This document shows, piece after piece, positions 49,124 to 55,477 of a stretch of 55,477 bases of DNA. Location: assembly GCA_025800125.1 (NCBI GenBank), contig JAOXSF010000023.1, forward strand, positions 1 to 55,477. Direction: 5' to 3'. The notes under the pieces are model-generated. The model had not been told where the DNA came from, ran no database searches, and saw only the letters and a list, made by a program, of their open reading frames with translations. Numbering within the stretch: position 1 is the stretch's first letter; every line of letters begins with the position of its first letter. The position numbers and the translations under genes were made by a program. Source of the stretch: Marinobacterium sp. Lineage in GTDB: Bacteria > Pseudomonadota > Gammaproteobacteria > Pseudomonadales > Balneatricaceae.

Positions 49124-50958
49124 CGTTCTATGACCGCCTGACCCAGCAAAAGCTGAGTATCGACCAACTTCCACCGTTGATTGAAGAGGGGCGTTATCTT
49201 GATATCGATACGGATTTACCGCTGGTCAACAATGGAAGTGGTCGGGTGAGCCTGATGGGTAGAGCTTTACAGTTCTACCCATCAGGTGGGTCTCCTGAGA
49301 TGACCGACTGCCAACAGGCTGATCAGCAGCAAGCACGGCTTGAAATTGCCGAACGTGCTGTCACGCAGATTTCAGAGCAGATTCAGCAGGGTAAGGAGCC
49401 TTCGCCGCTACTACCTGCCGTTTTGTTGAAACAGGACACAGAGTTAAGTGAGCTGGAGAAGCGCATAAAGCAAGATTTTAAGCATCTACGGGAGGTTGAT
49501 CGCAACCCCCGGCTGGATATGCGCTATGACGAACAGTTGTTGCCTGTCAGCCGTGCCCGGCGTCAGGCGGCGGGCGCACACCGCCATCTGGCTGCACATT
49601 CTGAGTGCTGGCAGCAACGCACCTTCACTGGCATTGTGCCAAAAAAAATTATGGGCCGTGTCAGTGAAGATGAGTTCAATCTGTATGAGAACCGTTTGTA
49701 TGCCCGTTTGCTGGAGCGATTGGAACGGTTATTAAAAAAACGACTGCTGGATCTGGAAACACTGGAAAGTCAGCTGGAAAAAGCAGCCGAACTGGGAAAT
49801 GCCCAGGCCCTCTATTTTCGCTTACGCGAAGCACTCTGTGGGCTTTGGGGTGAGACGTTTGACAAAGAGCAGACTGAAAAGGCATCGGCTCAGCTCAAAA
49901 ATGCGCGCAAGGAGTTGGAGCAGCAATTGCGTAATATTGCCCAGCTACGTAGACACGGACTTTATTTGAAGGTGCCACGTCAGGCACAGGTGCCTGCTGC
50001 GGTCAGGCAAACCAATATCCTGCTGCATGACCCCCACTATCGGCATTTGAGAACATTATGGAATCTGGCGCTGAAAGATCAGCACCGTGTTATGTCTGCG
50101 GATGAAATTATGCAGCAGCGACAAGAGCTACACCAGGCGTTTACCCGTTATACAGGGAATCTGGTAAGGCGCAGCTTACAGGCGCTAGGGGCAAAAACTG
50201 TTGACCTGCCTGCTTCGGCATCTGGCCAGACGCGGTGTCAATGGCAGTTACCAGGTGATCGCCTGGTGAACCTGCAGCGGGTTGATGATAGCTGGCTGCT
50301 ATCGACAGATCTCCAGACGTCGGGCCATTATCAGCTGGAATTAGTGCCACTTATAAGTTCAGTGCCCGGCGCTATGAAAAGCAGGATAGACGATATGTGC
50401 TGGCGTATTCCCTGTATTCTGGCTGAGCCACCAGAGACGGATTCGGCAGCTGCCTGGCAACCTGATGCTGAACCCATTGCACTCTCCCCCTGGGATTTCA
50501 GGGTAGAAGAGAGTTTGATACAGCTGTTGCAGCACTGGTTATGTACTCCGTTACTCGCGCAGGCACGGAATGCGATTAAGCAAGCTCCCGCAGCTTTTAT
50601 ACATCAGGTTAAAGAGCATCATGCTGGGTTATTTGAGTGTATGGAAAGCAATCAGTTGCGATTGTTGCAATTACCAGAGCCCACTACGCAACAGGAACTA
50701 CTACAGCAGTTATCCGTATCACCTGACTGTAAGCAACAGTTGAAGCGTGTATTTCAGGCGCATAAGGCACTGCATCATTGCCCCTCCTGTGGTGCAGGGT
50801 TGGCAATCAGCAGCATAAGCAAAGAGGGTTTGGTTGGAGCATGTACCGCCGCTTGTCAATTGAGGGTGAGTGTATTGTTCAAGTCTGATGAATACAGCGC
50901 TCAGCCTTTGCAGTGTGAAGGTTTTTCTAAAAATGAGGCTGGTCGCTGGATAGTGTAA
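49120..50958 (+). CDS. DUF2357 / McrC-like partner with C-terminal zinc ribbon (CnuC-like)
   Basis: A 612-aa protein whose start overlaps the McrB-like stop. The middle has the DUF2357 hallmark SEDEFNLYENRLYARLLERL near residue 190. McrC and DUF2357 proteins usually end with a PD-(D/E)xK nuclease; I find no D-(x)n-(D/E)xK core here. Instead the last 60 residues have a zinc ribbon (HCPSCGAG ... GACTAACQL; C-x2-C and C-x3-C). The N-terminal part is largely helical. It should form the McrC-type stator that stimulates the McrB hexamer, but without a visible DNase. A diverged nuclease cannot be excluded. Confidence 0.72.
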   Translation: MTFYDRLTQQKLSIDQLPPLIEEGRYLDIDTDLPLVNNGSGRVSLMGRALQFYPSGGSPEMTDCQQADQQQARLEIAERAVTQISEQIQQGKEPSPLLPAVLLKQDTELSELEKRIKQDFKHLREVDRNPRLDMRYDEQLLPVSRARRQAAGAHRHLAAHSECWQQRTFTGIVPKKIMGRVSEDEFNLYENRLYARLLERLERLLKKRLLDLETLESQLEKAAELGNAQALYFRLREALCGLWGETFDKEQTEKASAQLKNARKELEQQLRNIAQLRRHGLYLKVPRQAQVPAAVRQTNILLHDPHYRHLRTLWNLALKDQHRVMSADEIMQQRQELHQAFTRYTGNLVRRSLQALGAKTVDLPASASGQTRCQWQLPGDRLVNLQRVDDSWLLSTDLQTSGHYQLELVPLISSVPGAMKSRIDDMCWRIPCILAEPPETDSAAAWQPDAEPIALSPWDFRVEESLIQLLQHWLCTPLLAQARNAIKQAPAAFIHQVKEHHAGLFECMESNQLRLLQLPEPTTQQELLQQLSVSPDCKQQLKRVFQAHKALHHCPSCGAGLAISSISKEGLVGACTAACQLRVSVLFKSDEYSAQPLQCEGFSKNEAGRWIV

Positions 50959-50979
50959 TTATTTCTGTTGCAGGGTATT

Positions 50980-51010
50980 CATTGTCAGAAGCAACGAGAA
51001 TCTGACAATG
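50980..51010. terminator. Hairpin between convergent genes at the end of the operon
   Basis: CATTGTCAGA (50980-50989) pairs with TCTGACAATG (51001-51010) around 11 nt, ending both the operon and the convergent antitoxin-like gene. No long T-tract. Confidence 0.6.
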
Positions 51011-51019
51011 GATGATCAG

Positions 51020-51415
51020 TCAGCCCAGGTGCTGCTCCACCTGGATCAGATCCGACATATTGCCCTGCAGCATAACGTTCAATGCCGACTTGCCCTGGAA
51101 GCTGGTATTTGCACAGTAGAGCCAGGTACGAGTGCACTGTGCATCTGGTAGCTGCAGGCGCAGGGTGCGGTAGATAATCATGATGCAGCCGATGCGCTCC
51201 AGTGTGTCTTTTGGGAGCTCAGGTGTGTTGTTTGTGCTTGAAGCATCATTGCGACACCAGCGCTGAAAGGTTTGCTGGTTGGGGCAGCCGAGTAAAATAC
51301 GCTGTTGTAACGGGGTGAGTTGCCATTCTTGCGCAATATTGAAAAAGACTTTCAGCGCCAGTACAGAGAGGCTGGCAGGGGGCTGTTGTTGTACGATCTC
51401 CCGAGCGGTCAGCAT
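51020..51415 (-). CDS. Solitary Xre/MbcA/ParS-type (DUF2384) antitoxin-like protein
   Basis: A 131-aa protein. The N-terminal half resembles the HTH of Xre/MbcA antitoxins (VLALKVFFNIAQEWQLTPLQ and QQTFQRWCRND), and the C-terminus has the toxin-binding pattern (WLYCANTSFQGKSALNVMLQ, then MSDLIQVEQHL), which resembles W..N..F.G..PL..L..G...GLLRV..YL of DUF2384. The RES toxin that such proteins usually pair with is absent in the window. ATG at 51415 follows AGGAGAG. It is convergent with the defence operon and could be its own regulator or an unpartnered antitoxin. Confidence 0.65.
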   Translation of the reverse strand: MLTAREIVQQQPPASLSVLALKVFFNIAQEWQLTPLQQRILLGCPNQQTFQRWCRNDASSTNNTPELPKDTLERIGCIMIIYRTLRLQLPDAQCTRTWLYCANTSFQGKSALNVMLQGNMSDLIQVEQHLG

Positions 51416-51588
51416 AAGGTCTCTCCTTTTCTGCGATTGGTATGCGGTCTGGGTACGTTGTGTCTTGATCAGTTGTTTTGTTGAGACTCGCCAAAAAGTG
51501 AAATGTTCACTGATAGTTGTCGGGAGGGACAGACCAGAAAGGCAGGCAAGGCGGCAAGGCAGTATTATGAAGTGTCGGACGAATATAC

Positions 51589-51614
51589 AAAAAGACCCGG
51601 CGATTGGCCGGGTC
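51589..51614 (-). terminator. Rho-independent terminator of the aminotransferase gene
   Basis: On the minus strand GACCCGGC pairs with GCCGGGTC around five nt, followed by five T. It begins 20 bp past the stop. Confidence 0.92.
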
Positions 51615-51635
51615 TGATCGGTACAGGTCAGGCTG

Positions 51636-53012
51636 TTACAGCGCGGCTGCAGACTCCAGTGTCAGGTCAAAGCAGAGCTTGGCTTTCTGGACCAGTTCAT
51701 CTACTTCTGCTTTGGTGATAACCAGTGGTGGCGACAGTACCATACGGCTACCCACAGCACGCATGATCAGGCCATTATTGAAACAGTGTTCACGACAGAT
51801 GAAGCCGATGTCGATGTCGTCCGGGAAGAATGTCTTGGTGGCTTTGTCTTTCACCAGTGCGATACCGGCAACCAGACCTACCCCTTCAATGTGGCCGACC
51901 AGCGGGTGTTCACCCAGCACTTCGCGCAGCTGCTGCTGGAAGTAAGGGCCAATCTCTTTGCCAACATACTCGACGATGTTTTCTTCCTTCATCAGGCGGA
52001 TGTTTTCAATTGCAACCGCTGCTGCAACCGGGTGGCCTGAGTAAGTGAAACCGTGGTTGAAGTCATCATCGTGCTCGATCAGTGCATTGGCAATGCGGTC
52101 ACCAACAGCAACAGCGGCGATTGGCAGGTAGCCGGAGGACAAGCCTTTTGCCATGGAGATGATGTCTGGCGTGATACCGAATGTTTCACTACCAAACCAG
52201 TTGCCAGTACGGCCAAAACCACAAATAACTTCGTCTGCGGCAACCAGTACGTCGTACTTCTTACAGATTTTCTGAATCTCTGCCCAGTAGTTGGCAGGTG
52301 GTACAATGACACCACCCGCGCCCTGGATTGGCTCACCGACGAAGGCGGCAACATTGTCCGGGCCAACTGCCAGAATTTTCTCTTCCAGTGCTTTGGCGCA
52401 GGCGATACCAAACTCTTCTTCGCTCATGTCGCCTGCTTCACCGTACCAATATGGTTGGCGAATACGTTCTATACCTGGCAGCAGCGGTGCGCCCTGTTTG
52501 TGCATGCCACCCATGCCGCCCAGGCTGGTGCCGCCTACAGTACTACCGTGGTAAGCATTTTCACGAGCGATGAGGATGTTTTTGTACGGTTTGCCTTTGA
52601 TGCACCAGTACTGACGAACCATGCGGATAATGGTGTCAATCGCTTCGGAGCCAGAGTTAGCAAAGAAAATATGGTTCAGATCACCTGGTGTTACGCTGGC
52701 AACGGCTTCAGCCAGTTTTGCCGCAGGGGTGTGGGTGGTCTGGAAGAACGTGTTGTAGTAGGGCAGCTCTTCCATCTGTGCGGTTGCGGCAGCGGTCAGT
52801 TCTTTGCGACCGTAGCCCATGTTCACACACCACAGGCCCGCCATACCGTCGAGAATCTTGTTGCCTTCACTGTCCCACAGGTATACGCCGTCAGCGTTGG
52901 TGATAACGCGGGCACCTTTTTTGTTCAGCGCGCCCGTATTGGTGAATGGGTGCAGGTGGTGAGCTGCATCCAGTGCCTGCATTTCAGCGGTATTTATTTT
53001 TGTGTTGCTCAT
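51636..53012 (-). CDS. spuC: Class-III aminotransferase, SpuC-like (putrescine/polyamine--pyruvate)
   Basis: A PLP-dependent aminotransferase of 458 aa very similar to Pseudomonas SpuC, which moves the amino group from putrescine, spermidine or other polyamines to pyruvate. Shared blocks: HHLHPFTN, GVYLWDSEGNKILDGMAGLW, FFQTTHTPAAKL, FANSGSEAIDT, PYWYGEAGDMS, AAFVGEPIQGAGGVIVPP, the PLP-binding ADEVICGFGRTG, and Schiff-base Lys in SMAKGLSSGYLP. ATG at 53012. It has TGTGATCACA operators about 60-95 bp upstream and its own terminator. Regulated, by inference, by the neighbouring GntR protein. Other beta-alanine or GABA aminotransferases are possible but less likely. Confidence 0.88.
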   Translation of the reverse strand: MSNTKINTAEMQALDAAHHLHPFTNTGALNKKGARVITNADGVYLWDSEGNKILDGMAGLWCVNMGYGRKELTAAATAQMEELPYYNTFFQTTHTPAAKLAEAVASVTPGDLNHIFFANSGSEAIDTIIRMVRQYWCIKGKPYKNILIARENAYHGSTVGGTSLGGMGGMHKQGAPLLPGIERIRQPYWYGEAGDMSEEEFGIACAKALEEKILAVGPDNVAAFVGEPIQGAGGVIVPPANYWAEIQKICKKYDVLVAADEVICGFGRTGNWFGSETFGITPDIISMAKGLSSGYLPIAAVAVGDRIANALIEHDDDFNHGFTYSGHPVAAAVAIENIRLMKEENIVEYVGKEIGPYFQQQLREVLGEHPLVGHIEGVGLVAGIALVKDKATKTFFPDDIDIGFICREHCFNNGLIMRAVGSRMVLSPPLVITKAEVDELVQKAKLCFDLTLESAAAL

Positions 53013-53072
53013 GTTACTGCCTCCGGTAATCCGTTAGACCATACATCGCTATGCGGGATAGCGGTCAGTGAA

Positions 53073-53107
53073 TGTGATCACAATTTGAAATCTATTTTGT
53101 GATCACA
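53073..53107. promoter_or_regulatory. Two GntR-type operators upstream of spuC
   Basis: The perfect 10-bp palindrome TGTGATCACA at 53073-53082 and 53098-53107, centres 25 bp apart, 60-95 bp before the spuC start. The same word flanks the gntR gene. CRP sites have six bases between TGTGA and TCACA; here the halves adjoin. Confidence 0.85.
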
Positions 53108-53312
53108 TTTTTTGAAAGTCAACACTTTACCAATGAATTTGTTATCCGACTCAGCGATCGCTCAGGAAACACCGGCCAGAGTAAACCGGTCAGAAACTGT
53201 GCAGTAGAGGAAAGCAGAGCAAAGCTGAACCACTGGGAAAAAGGGGGCTGCGGGTGAATATATTCAAGCGGGTCGATCACTTTAAGCCGGTTAGCCCCTT
53301 TAAACTGGAGGC

Positions 53313-54017
53313 CTACGAAGATTCTTCAATAAAACGGTGCAGCAGCTCTGGTGTACCTGCAAATGCGACACCATCGCGAATATCGGCAGCCAGTGCCATC
53401 TGTAGTGCGAGGGCATCCTGTTGTTCAATTGCAGCGGTCATTCGTTTGTGGTGGTCGACCAGGTAGTGTTCTTCCAGCAGGCTGTTGGCCAGTCGTTTAA
53501 AAGGCCCCAGTTGTAGCCAGATGCTTTCAATCAGCGGCAAGGTGATCTGGTGTGGGTTCGCGGTGTAAATCAGGCGGTGAAAGGCTTGATTCAGGCGGCT
53601 CAGCTGCTCTACATCACTCTGCTCGCAGGCCTCGTCAATGCGTTGGTCGAGTGCTCGTAACTGTTGCAGTCTTTCGCTGTCAATATAGGGCAGAGCACGG
53701 GCGGCAGCGTGGCTTTCAAGTACAATGCGTGCTTCGCAGAGTTCGTTGAATTTCATTGCCGTCATGCGAGGTACCATAACGCGACGATTACCCTGTATTT
53801 CCAGGGCATGTTCTGCGGCCAGTTGGCGCAGAGCTTCACGTACCGGCATGGGGCTGACATCCAGTAACGCCGCCAGTTCGCGGATGGTCAGTGCGCGGCC
53901 TGGTAATATCTGCCCGTGCATGACTGCATCACGCAGCATACGGTATACCCATTGGGTCACAGTGGTATTTTCGTCTCGTTCGGTCAGGCTCAGGCGAATG
54001 GGAGATTTTTTATCCAT
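53313..54017 (-). CDS. GntR/FadR-family transcriptional regulator (FCD domain)
   Basis: A 234-aa regulator. N-terminal winged helix with the GntR signature DAVMHGQILPGRALTIRELAALLDVSPMPVREALRQLA, then a helical FCD effector domain (EARIVLESHAAARAL, FHRLIYTANPHQITL, DHHKRMTAAIEQQDAL). The start is ATG at 54017; the extra upstream residues are not GntR-like. It lies between spuC and the amidotransferase, each preceded by paired TGTGATCACA boxes, and so most likely regulates both and itself. The ligand is probably a polyamine or a catabolic intermediate; this is inference from context. Confidence 0.88.
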   Translation of the reverse strand: MDKKSPIRLSLTERDENTTVTQWVYRMLRDAVMHGQILPGRALTIRELAALLDVSPMPVREALRQLAAEHALEIQGNRRVMVPRMTAMKFNELCEARIVLESHAAARALPYIDSERLQQLRALDQRIDEACEQSDVEQLSRLNQAFHRLIYTANPHQITLPLIESIWLQLGPFKRLANSLLEEHYLVDHHKRMTAAIEQQDALALQMALAADIRDGVAFAGTPELLHRFIEESS

Positions 54018-54093
54018 AGTCTGGAAATAGCAGGCTCGGCTTCTCGTAAGCAGGGAGTATGGGTATTGTACCTGGTTGACCGAGCTGTGCAAT

Positions 54094-54126
54094 TGTGATC
54101 ACATTTAAATAGAAATTGTGATCACA
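54094..54126. promoter_or_regulatory. Two GntR-type operators between gntR and the amidotransferase gene
   Basis: TGTGATCACA at 54094-54103 and 54117-54126, centres 23 bp apart, in the divergent promoter region of gntR and the glutamine amidotransferase gene. Same word as upstream of spuC. Confidence 0.85.
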
Positions 54127-54270
54127 TAATCTGGCTGCAATGCGCTTTTCTATGATGAGAGGTCCTGTATTGCAAAGATGAGCTATTTATTGAACAGTTG
54201 GCAATTGCAGAGCGCGACGGGTTTGCGGCAGCGGGCCGTCAGGGTTCTGATACGAAGAAAGGATAAAACG

Positions 54271-54987
54271 ATGAGACTGGGTATTCTTGCCACCGGTACG
54301 TCACCGGATGAGCTGCATCCGCAGTTCGGTTCCTATGCAGATATGTTTGTGCAGTTGTTCGAGCAAGCGGGCGAGTCGTTTGCTTTTGAGGTTTTTGATG
54401 TAAGGGAAGACCATTTCCCCGATAGTGCGTTGCAGTGTGAAGGCTGGATTATTACCGGTTCTCGACATGGAGTTTACGAGCAACTGCCGTGGATGCAGCG
54501 CCTGATGGTATTGATTAAAGAGATTGATCAGGCTGGCCTGCCAATGCTGGGTATCTGCTTTGGGCACCAGATTATTGCGCAGGCACTGGGTGGTCAGGTT
54601 GAAAAGTCGACCAAAGGCTGGGGTCTGGGGCTGCACCGTTACCAGTTGATGAACACAGAGGGAATCATTGAAAATGCCCCGACACATTTTGCAATTAACG
54701 CGATTCACCAGGACCAGATTGTGCAGCTGCCTTGCCGTGCTAAGGTGATTGCCCGTTCTGATTTCTGTGAGTATGCCGGGCTGGTGTACGATGGGCCCAT
54801 TATGACCTTCCAGGCACACCCTGAGTTTACCGCGTTGTTTGAAGGGGCGTTGATTGAACTGCGCCGTGGTGACACTTTCCCTGAAGAGTGTTCTGACAAA
54901 GCCTTAACGACAGTCGATGCTGCACAGACCGACTCTGTTGAAGTCGCTGGCTGGATGGCGGCTTTCCTGCGTCAGTATCGCAAGTGA
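54271..54987 (+). CDS. Class-I glutamine amidotransferase-like protein
   Basis: A 238-aa GATase1 domain protein. The nucleophile elbow MLGICFGHQIIAQALGG has the catalytic Cys, and FQAHPEFT carries the His and Glu of the triad. It resembles the YfeJ type (GMP-synthase-like, of uncertain substrate) more than PuuD gamma-glutamyl-GABA hydrolase. ATG at 54271 follows AAAGGAT; the longer frame from 54178 is not homologous. Divergent from gntR and behind two of its probable operators, so it likely serves the same polyamine or amino-group pathway as spuC. The true reaction is not known. Confidence 0.82.
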   Translation: MRLGILATGTSPDELHPQFGSYADMFVQLFEQAGESFAFEVFDVREDHFPDSALQCEGWIITGSRHGVYEQLPWMQRLMVLIKEIDQAGLPMLGICFGHQIIAQALGGQVEKSTKGWGLGLHRYQLMNTEGIIENAPTHFAINAIHQDQIVQLPCRAKVIARSDFCEYAGLVYDGPIMTFQAHPEFTALFEGALIELRRGDTFPEECSDKALTTVDAAQTDSVEVAGWMAAFLRQYRK

Positions 54988-55027
54988 TAAAAATCACCTG
55001 CTCAATACAAAGTCATCTGTATAGCCG

Positions 55028-55081
55028 GTACTGGTTATAACCAGTACTACTATGGCCAGTACTACATATGGCCAGTACTAC
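55028..55081. repeat. 20-bp palindrome followed by three CCAGTACTAC copies
   Basis: GTACTGGTTATAACCAGTAC (55028-55047) is a perfect palindrome; CCAGTACTAC lies at 55041-55050, 55056-55065 and 55072-55081. It sits between the amidotransferase gene and the IS30 end, in non-coding DNA. Confidence 0.75.
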
Positions 55082-55157
55082 ATAGTAGTGCAGATTCTGT
55101 CTATGTTCTGAATCTCCACAGAACATGCTTCCAGGCCGTCCACTGTAAGGGGGGCGC

Positions 55158-55477
55158 GAATTCAACTCCGAAGTGCAACACTCCTTATCTCAAGCAGTTT
55201 TCAGATAGTTATTAAATACTGTCTGAGGCTGCTTGTACTCAAGGCATTTCCGAGGCCTCAGGTTAAGCCGCTGCTGGGCCTGTGCCAGCTGCTCACTTGT
55301 CACAGTGCGCAGATCACACCCCTTCGGCACATACTGACGTAATAAACCATTAAAGTTCTCATTCAGGCCGCGTTTCCAGGCTGCGTAAGGGTTCGCAAAA
55401 AAGAACGAGGCCTCCAGTGCCTGCGACACTCTCTGATGCTCTACAAATTCTGAGCCGTTGTCCGCTGTAATGGTATG
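55158..55477 (-). mobile_element. IS30-family element, second copy, cut by window edge
   Basis: The inverted-repeat end (GAATTCAACTCCGAAGTGCA) begins at about 55158 and the transposase gene follows, inward to the right. Orientation is opposite to the copy at 27.7 kb. Only the 3' end is in the window. Confidence 0.85.
55190..55477 (-). CDS. IS30-family transposase, 3' end only
   Basis: The C-terminal part of an IS30-type DDE transposase. It reads TADNGSEFVEHQRVSQAL (DDE acid) and then the C-terminal part AAWKRGLNENFNGLLRQYVP with the E of the triad, then CDLRTVTSEQLAQAQQRLNL and the tail CLEYKQPQTVFNNYLKTA. Unlike the remnant at 27.8 kb it has no stop or shift in the visible part, so this copy could be intact. 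The stop is at 55190-55192; the 5' part is outside the window. Confidence 0.88.
   Translation of the reverse strand, partial: HTITADNGSEFVEHQRVSQALEASFFFANPYAAWKRGLNENFNGLLRQYVPKGCDLRTVTSEQLAQAQQRLNLRPRKCLEYKQPQTVFNNYLKTA

Noticed and set aside
52053-53102. A 349-codon open frame on the plus strand across spuC
   Set aside because: It is antisense to a gene with complete family motifs, so it is a shadow frame of high-GC codon use.
53073-54126. TGTGATCACA as CRP (cAMP receptor protein) sites
   Set aside because: CRP half-sites TGTGA and TCACA need six bases between them; here they are adjoined, which fits a GntR-type operator.

Overview
The window reads as a chromosomal segment of a gammaproteobacterium of moderate GC. 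The evidence is the moaE / nudJ-mnmA-hflD-purB block, a dapA-bamC pair, RoxA (YcfD), BamC and a Vibrio-type LuxP. Short IS30 remnants, an orphan CRISPR array and the marine-type gene mix point to an Oceanospirillales-like organism, but genus and species cannot be fixed from the sequence.

Layout. 1-13 kb is mostly conserved housekeeping: partial moaE, nudJ, mnmA, hflD, purB, an alpha/beta hydrolase, trmJ, roxA, a GGDEF-EAL protein and uvrB. 13-16.5 kb holds an MFS transporter with a long acidic repeat tail and a small CRISPR array without cas genes. 16.5-22.5 kb carries bamC, dapA, bcp, a VOC enzyme divergent from a MarR regulator, an enoyl-CoA hydratase-like gene and a small zinc-ribbon gene. 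22.5-27.5 kb, all on the minus strand, holds a diguanylate cyclase with a solute-binding sensor, a HisKA_3-type histidine kinase and a LuxP homologue that keeps the known AI-2 contact residues.

27.7-55.4 kb is accessory. It starts at a wrecked IS30 copy and ends at a second IS30 copy in opposite orientation, cut by the window edge. Inside are a beta/gamma-crystallin-like protein, a Hanks-type kinase divergent from a very long class-B PBP-like protein, and two proteins I cannot assign. The main system follows at 36.7-51.0 kb: an RtcR-type CARF/sigma-54 activator, then a matching -24/-12 promoter with a palindrome about 110 bp upstream, then a co-directional operon of DUF4258, vWA (TerY-like), PP2C, zinc-ribbon kinase, UPF1-like SF1 helicase, a winged-helix protein ending in a HEPN-like RNxxxH motif, a coiled-coil McrB-like AAA+ protein and a DUF2357/McrC-like protein. 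This architecture matches the TerY-P triad plus the CoCoNuT (coiled-coil nuclease tandem) branch of McrBC-related systems.

The likely logic, by inference, is that damaged RNA or a cyclic-phosphate RNA end is sensed by CARF, sigma-54 transcription then builds the phospho-regulated helicase/AAA+/HEPN machine, and RNA is attacked. I see no PD-(D/E)xK core in the McrC-like protein, so this may be an RNA-only variant.

The right end holds a lone Xre/MbcA-type antitoxin-like gene and a polyamine module: an SpuC-type aminotransferase, a GntR regulator and a glutamine amidotransferase, with four identical TGTGATCACA operators in two pairs. A signature running through the whole window is short tandem duplication (about 10-17 bp units) in spacers and, in frame, inside several genes.
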